DNA from: Chelonoidis abingdonii
Taxonomy: Eukaryota; Chordata; Testudines; Testudinidae
Reading direction: 5' to 3'
DNA length: 64,000 bases
Assembly (NCBI RefSeq): GCF_003597395.2
Contig: NC_133770.1
Coordinates: 90,247,899-90,311,898 of the forward strand
Shown: piece by piece, positions 1 to 11,714 of the stretch
Position numbering within the stretch: position 1 is the first letter of the stretch
Layout of the letters: every line of letters begins with the position of its first letter
Notes under the pieces: model-generated
Told to the model about the DNA's origin: nothing
Databases searched by the model: none
Seen by the model: the letters and a program-made list of their open reading frames with translations, nothing else
Translations under genes and position numbers: made by a program

Positions 1-170
1 GATATGTTAATATCAAATTTAGCGCTACTCCTCTCGTCGGGGTGGAGTACAGAAATCGATTTAAAGAGCCCTTTATGTCGATATAAAGGGCGTTGTAGTG
101 TGGACGGGTACAGCGTTAAATCGATTTAACGCTCTTTAAATCGATTTAAACGCGTAGTGTAGACCAGGCC
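1..170. mobile_element. Harbinger-like MITE, 3' part
   Basis: Repeated ATCGATTTAAA blocks (about 53, 119, 137) and CpG-rich connecting sequence end abruptly in GCGTAGTGTAGACCAGGCC at 152-170. The same terminal motif, GGCCTGGTCTA in reverse, is seen in weaker form at the ends of the 12782-13047 element. The other terminus lies before base 1, so size and target duplication cannot be checked. The Harbinger label rests on the TTA duplication of the related copy and is an inference. Confidence 0.6.
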
Positions 171-514
171 TATGAAGGTGCCTGCCTTAGAGGCAAGAAC
201 TTGAGGAGCTCTGGAGGCTGCTAGTTTCATTGTGGGGGGAGGGGGAAAGAAGCTACAATAGTGTGAGTTCAGGAGAAAACGTGATTTTTTGTGTGAATAT
301 TGTGCTGCTGCCTGTGCAACCTGTGCTTTTTTTAAATTATTATTATAGTGGCAAATATATATTCCTAGCACCCAATTCTCTTTGGGATTTGAATAGTCTG
401 CTGCGTATTCCTGAGGTCAGCAGCATTCCGTTGAAGTCCAAGCTAGTGTACCCTAATGGAGGTTTAGACGCTAGTTATCGTCTGACATTTTCAAAGCTGT
501 CTTTGTAATGCAGA

Positions 515-519
<5 letters not shown>
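171..519. other. Intron sequence, nothing recognised
   Basis: Short open frames exist on both strands, but none has splice signals, domain resemblance or codon bias worth reporting. It sits between the MITE end and a TA microsatellite. Confidence 0.5.

Positions 520-561
<42 letters not shown>
520..561. repeat. (TA)n microsatellite
   Basis: About 20 uninterrupted AT/TA units. The short open frames across it (runs of Ile-Tyr) are artefacts of the repeat. Likely length-polymorphic. Confidence 0.97.
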
Positions 562-565
<4 letters not shown>

Positions 566-3500
566 TAATAAGTAAAAGAAGAACATCAATTAGCAAATTT
601 TTCATGGAAATATTAATGTGCATGGAGAGATCATCTCTTATAACTAAATTTCTTGTATCCAAACTTGATAAAACTAGTCCTGTGCAGTAGTTCAGATAAA
701 GGTGAGCAGATTAAAACATTTTTATACTCAACATTAATGCTTTCAATTATGACTGGATTTTAAAAAAAGTTTAAAAAGGCCTGTCCAATTAAAATCTAAA
801 AACTTTTCCAAAAAACTACCTTCTGGACAAGTAGTACATGTAAGAAATATTATGCAGAACAGAAGTTTTTCTGAACGTTAGGTGGAGATGGTCACAATGT
901 TGCTTAGTATGGAAAATATCTTACTCTAATTGTGATATTGCTATAGTGACTCCATTGAATTATATTTGTCTGTCGTCTGTGTCAGTCTATCATCTGTCTA
1001 AAGCTATACCAAAATGTAATGTGAACACATGACAGTGCAGCATGATAAAAGCATACATTTGAAATGGAGGCAATGTATTATGCAGGACATTCCAAATGAG
1101 TGCCAACAAAAACTCTACATGCCATCTCTTTATTCTGTACATGCCACATTTAAAAAAAAATAGAAATAGATAAGAGAGCCTTGCAGCTGTTGTCTGTACT
1201 TTTACATACCTCTGTCTGTATATTCAGACTGATTATCTCAGTGGAGATAGATAAGTGGGGCAGATGCAGGTGATGTGCTTAAAGGTGCTTGATAAATACA
1301 GATTTTAATTTGGCTTTGCAGTTTGCTGCATGGATATCCTCATGTGTGGTGTGTAAAAAATATGTTTTTACGGATGCACACACATAGCTGCATACATACC
1401 TGCACATACATACAGCAGAGTTACTCAGCATTCAGGATGTAGGGTGTGAATAAAATACAGTGATTGTGTTTAGAAAGTGTCTTGTGCATTTGAAGAGCAC
1501 ATATGTTGTGAACTTTAAGACTTACGATGATTTTGTAAACCCTTTTCAGTGTTGCATACCTTCTAACCCTTGTAATAAAGCAGCCTTTTGATATTTTGTT
1601 TTACTCTACATTATTTTACTCTGCTGCTGTAGAAATGCTCTGTTATAGTAGCCTTAGTGGAACGTTTTTGGTGTTTTCAGTATACATCCAAAAGTTGGAG
1701 TAGTATTAGCACCTGTTATATATATTTCATGAGTTTCTTTTTAAGAAGGTTGTCAGCAAAATGATACATACTGTACAATATGTACTATTTGTGTCATAAC
1801 TAAAAAAGCATTGTAGGATATTCTATCCATCTATTTTCTCTTTGTGTCTATATAGATGCATGGATTTTTTTTTGAAACCTGTATTGTGATATGGCTCTTG
1901 CAAATAGTATAGAATCTTTGACATCCCTATAACATGGCAATCAGTGAAAGCAGGCAATTTCAACAACATGGGTTAGCTCTTAATGGAGATAGCCATCTCC
2001 CCCCCCTTCCTCCCCCCTCATCCAGGCATGCCAAGAATATTGGGATTTAAAAGATACTAGTTTTGTACCGAAATGGTGGGATTGGTTACATTATAGGCTC
2101 AGTAGCCACAAGTTATGACTTCCAGGGTACACATCAAAATGTGCCTTTTTCCCCTTGACTGATTTTTGTTTCTTTAAGAATGCATTTGCGAGGGGGAGGT
2201 TATATGTAAGTTGACACAAACAAAAATGTTTGCAGCTCTTTTTCAGCCACGTGTATATTCTGTAATCTTATATTTGTATAAGGAAATGCTCATGTCTTGT
2301 TAGTTATGAATGAACCTCAGTGACAAGGCGCGAACATTGTTTTGTTGGAACACAGCACAGTTAACTCTACAAACTCTTTTGTTGCACCTATGTTTTAAAA
2401 AAAATCATATTGTCTCTATTGTAAGTAGAATACAATCAAGGCAGTGATCTCATGAAGTTAGACTAACTGTAATATGACCCATGATCTGGGACGCTATACA
2501 TGCAAACATCTCTCTTTCTCTCTCTCTCTCGTTTTGTGTAGTGTGTGATGTTCTGTAGGCCAAGATTTGTAGCTTCAAGGAACTATGAACCAATTTATTT
2601 TAGTTTCATACAAAGTCTCCCATTGCAAGAAATTCTCTTTCCAGTCTTGGCTATATTTTGGCTGCTATTTTATTACTGAGATATAATTATACTGTGATAA
2701 AGCAAATCCCGGCATTCTGACTAACAGTCATTGTTGCCCAATTAGGATTCACATTCTACACTGGTATTGAAGAATATCTGTGCAGTGATTATGCCTATCA
2801 GACCTCCACAACTAGAGTGCAAGGGAATGACATATCTGAGAAATAATAGCATCCTTGTTATCTCATTGGCTGAGATGATTCCTTTTTATTTTAATATTTA
2901 TTAATACATAAAGCACTCGTATTATGGTCCTTACAATAATAGAATAGAAATCAATAAAGACTACAAATGTAATGTTTACAACATTGAGTCTTCTTCATGC
3001 TGTCGCTTTGAAGCAATAAATGGATTTTATTTCATAGACATTTTACGTACAGTCATCCAGGACTTGCTGAAAAGTATGACGATTAGTGACTTGTAAGTCT
3101 AATTTGTCTCAGTAGGGGACTCCTGAGCAATAATAAAAATATTTAGTGCTCTTTATCCAAAAAGCTTGAAGCACTTGACAGAGGAGGAGCAGTATCATTA
3201 TCCTTATTTAACAGATGAGGAAAGTGAGGCGAATAACTGTAATGCCCATTTCCTTAAAAATGCACAGACTAAGCTAATAAACATGTCATGGATTTCAGCA
3301 CTACAGTGTGTATTATACTGTAGGCATTAGCTTTCGTTATTACATTACTTGTTTTTGACTGAATACTGTTACACACTGTAATGTGAAGCCTTCATACAAT
3401 ACAATTTTAGAAGAAGAAACTACATATGTCATTTTTCTTGAAACTGTTCTTGACTTTTTTTTTTTTAAACAGAATGATATTTGAATTGGGACTGGTTTTC

Positions 3501-5281
3501 ACACAAGACTATCTCTTACTTCAGTCTTGCATCCATTCTTGCAAGGAAGACGTACAAAGAAACAGGGTTTGTCAAGTGTTTGCTGAGCTAAATTTGGCCC
3601 TAGGATGTGCAATTTTTATTCCCGTCAGTGAGAGCTATATGCATGCATCCAAGGACAGAATTTTCCCATAAATGAGACATTTGGGTTAATGAACCATTTC
3701 TCATGGTTCCATTATTAATTTTCAGTCTAATATAATTTATCTAAATTAATTTGTTTGTAATTGAGGTGGACATGTATTTTAGAGCTGTTTTATATTGTAA
3801 TGAAGTATTAGTTAAACATTAATCAAAGACACCTACAGTATTAGTCTGTTGTTAATCCTTGCAGTCACTCCGCTTAATCTTGTCATGAACTCGGAATTGC
3901 GTAGTTGCGTGGTTGAACTTGGAAGATGGGACACTCTCGTCTTTGAATCAGTAATTAACCACTGCCCTGGTGTGGTGTTAGGGGGTGCCCTTCTTGGGAC
4001 GTGGTGTCTTTTGGATGAGTCAAACTCCTCAGACTTGGGATGATTATTATTTGTGATTATTAAAAAGATTGTGGCATTCTTGGTAAAAGTAGAGTTTTTA
4101 GCTGTGTCTGGAAAAGTAGTGGTTAGCCAAATCCCAGCTCAGATAATGACATTTTTCCAGTTTAAATCCCACTGCTCTTTCATGTCACTGTGCTGTAGAA
4201 CTGGAGATCCAAAATGGCTTCTGCATTTCCCACTCCTGCTCTGATTCAGTAATGGATGGAGTTTTTCCTTAAATGCAGGAGTCCATTTTCAAAAGTGGGT
4301 TCCTTAGTCAGTGGGTGGATCCCCCTCCATTCTATTTTGGTGCTGGAGTTACGAAGTCTGAATGCGTGGTCCATCTCTATGATGTGATACACCAGGAATG
4401 ATAGAAATGTTTCCTTTGAGCAATCCTTACTTCTGCACTATAGGCAAAGGGGAATGGTGGTCCTGTGTTCACATGGCAGACTTAGAGGTTTGTCACATGG
4501 AAGTTGCTAGATTACTAATAGGTAGCTCCACTATCCAAGCCAAAGGGTATTTGGGAATTGGCTTCTGATGCCTGTCTAATGATGGAGAAATTATTCATGG
4601 CCTGAAGTGGAACTAAGCACATGAATTTATTATGTAACACTGTTTTTATCTTCATGTACAGGGCATTTCTAGAGAACTAGTGGTCTCCACATTAGCGAGT
4701 CAGCTTTTGGGAACTATGCTGCCATTATCGGTGGTTTTCAGATCTTTGATTAATTTTTTTCTCTCCTGTTTAATTCTTGAATTCTTTAGTTAGATAAGGA
4801 GTGTCATTTGAAGTATTTATTTGTGGTTATGCAACATCCTAATGTTCAGCTGCTTATAAGGTATGACACATACCTAACATTGAATATTAATGTATTTTGT
4901 AATAAGATGTGCTACCGCATATGAGCCTCCGTTAGCTGGAACTAAATTGAAGCTGCACAAAATGTTCGAGCTAGGTAAAAATATTAAGGGTTAAATCCAG
5001 TCCAGAAGGGTGGGACGGAAAGGTGTGTTCTACAGGTGCAGAATCATTACCTGCCTCTCCCAGTGCCTGGTCACACTGGCAGCAGAATCGCTTTGCAGCT
5101 ATACATACTGAAACCTTGTTATTCACAAGCCAATGGCAGGTGGCTCCATGGAGCAGCAGATCTACTGTTGCTGCTCCTCTTCAGCCTGTCCTGCCCAAAG
5201 CCCACTTCATGCTGTGCTCTGCCAGGGGCACAGAACTAAGTTCCATGGCATATAGGGTGTGACTCTGAAATTTTCTTTGGG
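562..5281. other. Upstream intron, mostly unannotated
   Basis: AT-rich intron with a CT-rich run at about 2512-2530 and a MIR-like fragment (listed separately). The open frames at 3426-3671, 3849-4043 and 5023-5262 show no domain resemblance, and I could not join them to ARPP21. No upstream ARPP21 exon was recognised here: I looked for the R3H core (the region reading like AAYFGLDHNVDQ in the family) and did not find it. Confidence 0.5.
3145..3260 (-). repeat. MIR/CORE-type SINE fragment
   Basis: The stretch TTATTTAACAGATGAGGAAAGTGAGGC is the reverse of the MIR section that normally reads CTCAGTTTCCTCATCTGTAAAAT. It is an old, diverged copy without visible ends. Confidence 0.6.
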
Positions 5282-5955
5282 GGTCAGTGTGGATAACCAG
5301 TGCAACATGAGCTCCCAGTGTGACACTGTGGCCAAAAGAACGAATGCAATCCTTGAATATATAAACAGGGAAATATTGAATAGGAAAAAGGAAGACGTAT
5401 TGCTTCTGTATTTGCCACTAATGTGACTACTGGTGGAATACCATGTCCAGTTCTGGTGTCCACAACTTATGAAGGCAATTGATAAATTGGTGAGAGTTCA
5501 GGCGAGCCAAGAGAATGAGTAAAAGATTAGAAAACATGTTTTATAGTGATAGACTCAGTCTAGGTAGCATGACAAAGAGAAGGTTAAGAGGTGGCTTGAT
5601 CAGAGTCTGTAAGTACCTACATGGGGGAACAAATACTTAATAATGGGCTCTTCAGTCCAGCGTGGAAAGGTAGAACAAGATCCCGTGGCTGGAAGTTGAA
5701 GCTAGACAAATTTTGGACTGGAAATAAGGTGCAAAGTTTTAACCGTGAAAGTAAGTACCCATTTGAACATTTTTTACCAAGATTTGTGGTGGATTCGTCA
5801 TCGCTAGCAATTGTTAAATCAGGATTGGATGTTTTCTAAAAATTATGTTGTAGTTCAAATGGGAATTAATTCCGGGATGTTCTATGATCTTTGTTATGCA
5901 GGATGTCAGACTGGATTATCAGACTGGTCCTTTCTGTCTTTATAATCTCTGAATC
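5282..5955 (+). mobile_element. CR1 LINE, 3' end
   Basis: A degraded end of CR1 ORF2 (reading roughly NMSSQCDTVAKRTNAILE, then a stop-broken EYHVQFWCPQ-like stretch) is followed by the CR1 3' tail with GGAAATAAGGTGCAAA, GATGTCAGACTGGAT and a final ATCTCTGAATC near 5943-5955. It is 5'-truncated, as is usual for CR1. Several stops and frameshifts make it non-functional. Confidence 0.85.
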
Positions 5956-6049
5956 CCCTGCATTTCATCCAGCAATCCCTTTGCAGAGCTGCACAAGCTC
6001 CACTGTATCTGAGGCCCACATAGACTGAATCCAGAGGTCAATGGTTTGC

Positions 6050-6285
6050 CCTAATTGTATTGGGCCAAATCCTGAAGTCTTTACTCAGGCAAAACGCTCA
6101 ATGAGTAACTTTCCTTCACTTGGGAAGTGATGGATTTTCCATCTTTTGATGTCTTTGAGGCTGGAAAAAGGCCTTGATGGAAGATATGATTTAGCCAAAC
6201 AAAAGTTTTGGGGCTCAATATGAGGGGAACTGTAATGGCCTGTGACATACAGGAGATCAGACTAGATGAAGTAATGGGGTGAAAA
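6050..6285 (+). mobile_element. CR1 LINE 3' tail, diverged, with a fold-back fragment before it
   Basis: The stretch GGATTTTCCATCTTTTGATGTC, the AAAGG/AAGATATGATTTAGCC section and CTGTGACATACAGGAGATCAGACTAGATGA follow the order of the CR1 3' untranslated tail. Bases 6058-6110 (GGGCCAAATCCTGAAGTCTTTACTCAGG) belong instead to a short repeat also seen at about 12340-12400. Confidence 0.65.
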
Positions 6286-7014
6286 CTTTGGCAGGACAGG
6301 GCCTCTGCATGAATGGACCCTAGTTATTTGCTGATTCCCCAATACCAGCAGTCCAAGGCCAGATCTACGGCTGGCTGGGGTGCAGAGGGGGCATAGGCCA
6401 CCCTCCATGTGAAGCCATTGTGAACAAATCTTCAGAAGAAGGACCTAGGAGAGATTTAGCTTTCATGTGGGCTAAATCAACACCATTTGTTAGAATCTAC
6501 TCATGTTTATCTTTAATGATGATGACATTGTTCACCTTGTAAACTATCATGGGGTAACGCCAAATACAGAAATACATTTTTAGCTTTTATATCTTAATTA
6601 CTTTTATGGTAAATAAAGAATGTATGAAGAGAAAGGAGTTCTGGTTGGATTCTGAGTAAAAAATTACAGTCCTTACCATTAATAAGTTAGCATTGGGATT
6701 GGCTTTCCCTTTACTAGAGAGTAGAAGCTTTCATCAGAAACCTTGTGGTAATATCTGGCAAAGGTAGGCTTTGTAGTGACTTTTGCTGTTGAAGTGTCAC
6801 CATACCAGAAATGTGTTGACTTATACTGTTAAATAGTCTAATAATGTGTCATTGGCCTTCAGATACTTTAAACACCTTTTTAAGTGGCTTTGTGGTGTGT
6901 TAAGTTGTATAACTGTGTAGTGCTTTAAGTCTTAATAAAATGAATTACATTATAGGAGGACAGAAATCCCCCATTGGTCACCATGTGACATTAAGACTAA
7001 GATTTTAGAAAACC

Positions 7015-7130
7015 GGATTAACTCCATATTTAGGCACCTGTCTGATTTTCAAAATCAGTTGAACTGCAGCTCTCAAATGCCTAAATACGGATTTCAGGTC
7101 CTGATTTTAGGCTCTGTATTTGAGGACTGT
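7015..7130. repeat. Fold-back short repeat with TATTTAGGC / GCCTAAATA arms
   Basis: TATTTAGGCACCTGTC and AAATGCCTAAATACGGA face each other around a TCAAAATCAGTTGAA centre. This is the same sort of element as at 58000-58095 and 58558-58640. Non-coding. Confidence 0.55.
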
Positions 7131-7177
7131 AACCTTTAGATAGCTGCATGCTTCCATTACAATAGATGCCCCATCAT

Positions 7178-7452
7178 CAGGGGCGGCTTTAGGCATTTTG
7201 CAGCCCCAAGCATGGCAGGCAGGCTGCCTTCGGCGGCTTGCCTGTGGAGGGTCCGCTAGTGCCACGGGACCAGCGGACCCTCTGCAGGCACGCCTGCGGG
7301 AGGTCCGCCGAAGCCACAGGACCAGCGGACCCTCTGCAGGCAAGCCGCCAAAAGCAACCTGCCTGCCACCCTTGCAGCACTGGCAGAGCGCCCCCCCGTG
7401 ACTTGCCGCCCCAAGCACATGCTTGGCGTGGTGGGGCCTGGAGCTGCCCCTG
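7178..7452. mobile_element. hAT-like non-autonomous element, GC-rich, perfect 8-bp target duplication
   Basis: The termini CAGGGGCGGCTTTAGGC and (reverse) CAGGGGCAGCTCCAGGC are inverted repeats. The element is flanked by a perfect duplication CCCATCAT at 7170-7177 and 7453-7460. The 8-bp duplication and the CAG start fit the hAT superfamily. The 275-bp interior is rich in CpG and carries sub-repeats built on GGACCAGCGGACCCTCTGC and GGCGGCTTGCCTG, partly direct and partly inverted. No transposase. The overlapping open frames on both strands are by-products of the GC-rich composition. Confidence 0.9.
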
Positions 7453-7460
7453 CCCATCAT

Positions 7461-9091
7461 AGTTAGGCCTGGAATTTAGCCTTGTATTATTCAACTGTGA
7501 CCTGTTTAATTGATAAATATTCCACCATCTCCAAATGCGGAAATTCACAAAATATTTACATGTCTTCATATTTGAAAATGTTGATCTGGAGGCAGAAATG
7601 GTTTCTGCACCATATACAATAGAGTTCTGCACCATATACAATAGAGGGGAAAGCACAGAGACAGTAAAACTTTCATAAGTTTAATACTCCTGTTCTATAG
7701 AGACTTATGGTGTCCTCCAGGGTCAGCAGATACAGTAGAAACTCACAGTGCAAATAAGGAGAACTACTGTGCCTCAAAATAGAGGCCAATGTGATGTTGG
7801 ACTGAGCAGCTGGTTTAATTAAAGACAAGTACAAATAATGGAAAAATGCAGTAAAACCATTTGAACACCCGAATAGCAATGCCCTAATACTACACAACTC
7901 CTTTGAATCTTCTCTGCAACAGCACTTATCCCATCTCCTTATATTATTACCCTTCTATTGGTATATTTGGGGTAACGCCATGTTGCCAATTGCTCCATTT
8001 GCTTGCAGACTGCTGATCCTGCATCCACTCTGATGTATCCTTGTGTCCTCGCCTCCTACTCTTGCCCTAGCTGCCTGTCAGTCCATGATTTTTCACTTTA
8101 GGAGGATTAACATGCTGTAGCCCATCCATTTATTTTAACCTCCCATTGCCAGTGTAAAATGGATTGTAATTTTTACAAGAGTTTCGCACAGTGCAAAGAT
8201 CTTTGTGGATGACTTCTCCGACCACATCCTTATTTCAACATTTTCTGGGATATGTTATGCACACTGGCCTACCTAAGACACTGTAGTGCTAAACCATCTT
8301 GTCTGCACAAGGTAGGTTTGTTGCCTCTTTTAAAAACAGCTTGTGACAAGCTGTGTGTCACATTACTGTTGGAAATGTATGCCTTGTAATAAGCATGTAT
8401 GTACTGTATCAGTGTAAGGCAAGCTTTAGAATTCCACAATGTTTGTGTGCTTTGCTGACCAAATGTGTAAGTCTCTAGAACCATAACATCCAAAGTTCAT
8501 GCTTGTCTTTTTTCATTTGTCCTTTCAGTGTGATGTGTGTATTTGGATTTCTTAACCAATCTTCTTTCATTTCAGAGTTAACTTCCAGCATTTTTTTTTT
8601 TTAAAAAAAGAGTCTATATGCACTTTAGAAACAAAACTGATAAATATTTCAATAGTCAAAATAATTCCACGCTCTTAACCCAAATATTAAGAATATCTGA
8701 ACAGATTTTTATGAAATTGTTTTGGTATTTCTGGACATGAGCTATCTAACAAAGAAATCTGCTTTACTGAGGCTACTGGTAAGTGCTGCTCTGTTACTCG
8801 GGGTTCTTTCAACCCAAAGCTCTTGGTAACTTTTACTCTGTGCTAAGTGGTTTCAGGAAATAAATCAGGGGAGACACGGCCATCCGACCAATAATGGCTG
8901 ACACAAACAGGACAACACAAGAGTGCTTTCACCTAAACCTAAACTTTACTTAGTCTCAAAGCACTTACAGACATCTGCAACAAGATTAGTAAAACACCCC
9001 CAACCTTTGATAATTACCAAAGCTGAGTGTGACTCTTGAGTGAAGCAACGGCAGGCTTCCGATGGCCAAATGTTCCGTCTACCGGTGGGGA
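7461..9091. other. Intron, no confident element
   Basis: There is a duplicated 15-base phrase (CACCATATACAATAGAG) at about 7607 and 7629. The section 8800-9090 may be the outer part of the dispersed repeat that is shared with 11.4 kb. No exon seen. Confidence 0.4.
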
Positions 9092-9450
9092 CCGCAAGAT
9101 GTATCCAGAGGGCAAGTCCAAAAAGAGTCCCCAAACGAGTCCAACTATCTCAAGCTTTTCCCCTTATTTATACATTAGTAATAGAATGACATGTCCCTTA
9201 AAGAAAACTTGTTAAGTAAGCAGTTCCAGTGGGCAAGTAAGAGGCTCCTTCTGATTATTGATTAACCAGGTGTTGGTTTTTCCAGAGTTTTCAACCTTGA
9301 GACCTTAATAGACATTCCTGAGGCACATCCTGCTCTTTTAAAATGCATGTCTCAACTTCAATACAATTCGTGTCAGGAAGGACGTGAGGTCAAGCTGCCC
9401 TTTCTGTGGCACTCCAATCTCCCTNCTGACTCCTCCACCTCAACCAAGCT
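9092..9450. repeat. Dispersed repeat, copy 1 (pairs with 11354-11714)
   Basis: It matches 11354-11714 in the same direction over its whole length with scattered substitutions and small indels. Shared phrases include GTCCAAAAAGAGTCCCCAAAC, CTTCTGATTATTGATTAACC and CACATCCTGCTCTTTTAAAA. It could be an LTR (reverse) or another family. No retroviral gene lies between the copies. The single undetermined base N is at 9425. Confidence 0.85.
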
Positions 9451-9454
9451 TCAC

Positions 9455-9661
9455 AATCATCATCACTGTGTACCAGTATTAAATTATTTGTTTAAAACTT
9501 ATACTGTGTGTATCAGTTTGTCTGGTGAAAAAAATTCCCTGGAACCTAAATCTCTTATTTACATGAATTCTTATGGGGAAATTGGATTAACTTAACATCA
9601 TTTCGCTTAAATTCGGATCTTTCAAGAACATAACTACCACTTTACGTGAGGAGTTACTGTA
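9455..9661. mobile_element. DNA-transposon end fragment (terminus CTCACGTAAAGTGG in reverse)
   Basis: The order GTTTGTCTGGTGAAAAAAATTCCC, then CTTATGGGGAAATTGGATTAACTTAAC, then GAACATAACTACCACTTTACGTGAGGAGTTACTGTA resembles a repeat I know from turtles whose terminus reads ACAGTAACTCCTCACTTAA. Only one end is visible. Naming is from memory of the repeat, not from a search. Confidence 0.5.
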
Positions 9662-10937
9662 TCTGTTAAGGAGGGTGAAACTTTTTATTCTCTCACTTGC
9701 TGTTTTAATTTTACCCTCAAAAATTGAAAAAAAAAGAACTTATTCTTCACTGTAATTTTGGATTTTAAGAAACTTCAAAATAAACATCTTGAATTTGTTT
9801 TGATGTTGTAAACTGCTTATTATAAACACTGGAAAAATAATGTAAGCTTCTACCTACCTTTTGTTTATAAAGTTCTTAATATTAGTTCACTTCTTCTTGC
9901 TCCAGAGGAGAAGATCCACCACATAATAAGACTGCTGGAGTCTTAAACAAAACCTTTTTGTTCCATTTTTCTCCACTGTGCATACACATTCCTGAGGCAG
10001 TAGTAGTAGTATAATAAGTACATGGAGAAGCTGTACTTGCCTAGTTAAACCTTAGGCTTTAACTTGACCAGTTTAGCAATTTCAGTTGGCTAACTTGGGA
10101 ATTAAATGGAGAGAAGAATGTTCTAAAAGGAAGAAGAGTGCAAATGTTGCCCATAGCTAGGAGGTGGTTACTTGGAAAAAAATATTTCCTGTTTTCACAT
10201 GATTAGTTCACTGGGGAGTTGTCAGCCTAGAACAAGATGAGTGTTTTGCAGAGCACACACACACAGTCAGTGGAGTGTACTTTGTTGCTAATCTGAAAAT
10301 TACATTTCTTGGCCTTTGTCCAATTGTGCCACTATCTGACTGAATGTTATTTAAATTGGTATATATTTTTGTCATAAATATTTTTATAATATAGTTGCCT
10401 TATTGTGTGACAGATTAATTAATACTGTATTTGCTTGCATTCTAATTACCTGTGACAGCAGCGAGGGATTTAAAGAACAATAATCAACTTTAGATGGATA
10501 AAGTGTACACTAATCAGTGACCTCTTAACAAGTAGATTTAATTATTTTTGAATGAGAAGTTTTATGGTCTTCTATGAACATATTTTGACCTCATACTCTT
10601 TTTCTTATGTACTTCCTTAATAGGATTTAGTGCCATTGGGAATTGAGCCATAGTAGTCTTACATCAAAAATACCATCACAGTTAAAAGCCTTTAATAGGG
10701 GCAAAAGATCAGTATTATTCTTCTGCTAAACCTTTAGATACATGCTATGTTCTGCCACTGTTTGACCTCTTCAGATGGCATTTCCTTGCAAATCTCTACA
10801 TTGCATGGAAATCCATTTAAGTAAACATTGCAAAACTAGTTTCTGGGCCTTGAAGTATTCTTTAAGGTTAGGGACAATTGGAAAGGTTTAATTCAGGTAA
10901 ATGGTGTTAGAGTGGATGCAAAGATATAAGTTTACAA
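9662..10937. other. Intron, unannotated
   Basis: AT-rich sequence with a short CA run at about 10254-10265. No exon or confident repeat. Confidence 0.4.
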
Positions 10938-10994
10938 TAGGTGCCACAAGTACTCCTGCTGATACAGACTAACACGGTGGCCACTCTGAAACTT
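10938..10994 (-). repeat. Short fragment of the 15.6-kb SINE-like family
   Basis: AGGTGCCACAAGTACTCCTG followed by GATACAGACTAACACGG is the reverse of the head seen at 15599-15665 (TAGTCATGTTAGTCTGGATC ... GTCCTGTGGCACCT). Only a piece is kept. Confidence 0.7.
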
Positions 10995-11139
10995 ATGAAG
11001 ACTATATGTTTTTTCTGTAATCTAATTATCACTGTATATAATCTTTTAGTGATTCTCTTAAATTTCTAATTTATATTCATCTTATAAACATTGTGTTGTT
11101 TTTTGTATAAGGTCACCATCTAGTATTTAGCAAATTAAT

Positions 11140-11250
11140 TCATATAGAATTATAGAATCATTGGAATGTAAGACTGCAAGGGACTTTCAGAAGTCATCAA
11201 GTCCAACCCCCGCATGAGGCAGGACCAAGACCATCCCTAAATGCTTTGAC
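11140..11250 (-). mobile_element. CR1 LINE 3' terminal fragment
   Basis: ATAGAATTATAGAATCATTGGAATG followed by GGGACTTTCAGAAGTCATCAAGTCCAACCCCCGC is the classic reversed CR1 3' end with its ATTCTATG-type terminal repeats. It is severely 5'-truncated. Confidence 0.9.
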
Positions 11251-11353
11251 TAAGAAAATACTTTACAACTTATTTTAATAATTCATTCATGTAGACATCT
11301 CAGAGTGGACCTGGATTTCAAGAATGGATAATGCTGTAAAATGCTGCCATATG

Positions 11354-11714
11354 ACAGCAAGATGTATGCAGAGGGAGAGTCCAAAAAGAGTCCCCAAACA
11401 AGTCAAACTATCTCAAGCTTTTTCCCCTTATTTGTACATTAGTAATATAAAGACATGACCCTTAAAAAAAACTTGTAAAGCAAGCAGTTCCAATGGGCAA
11501 GCAAGAGGCTCCTTCTGATTATTGATTAACCAGGTGTGGGTTCTTCCAGAGTTTGCAGCCTTGAGACCCCAATACACATTCCTGAGACACATCCTGCTCT
11601 TTTAAAATGCATGTATCAGCAACTTCAACACAATTCTTATCAGGAAGGACGTGGGGTCAAACTGCCCTTTCTGTGGCATCCCAAAATTCCACTCCCTCCT
11701 GCCTTGGTCAAGCT
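11354..11714. repeat. Dispersed repeat, copy 2 (pairs with 9092-9450)
   Basis: Direct partner of 9092-9450, about 2.26 kb away. The homology starts and stops at different internal points: copy 2 continues to about 11870 with sequence not shared on the left. The two are therefore overlapping fragments of a longer family, not a clean LTR pair. Confidence 0.85.

Noticed and set aside
520..561. Ile-Tyr repeat proteins
   Set aside because: Artefact of the TA microsatellite read on both strands.
3426..3671. Plus-strand open frame as an upstream ARPP21 exon
   Set aside because: No similarity to any ARPP21 region, and no phase-compatible borders were found.
7107..7656. Overlapping open frames of 117 and 155 residues (minus)
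   Set aside because: They cover the GC-rich hAT-like element and its flanks. Composition, not selection, keeps them open.
9092..11714. A complete endogenous retrovirus with paired LTRs
   Set aside because: The repeats are offset, and no gag, protease, polymerase or envelope-like sequence lies between them.
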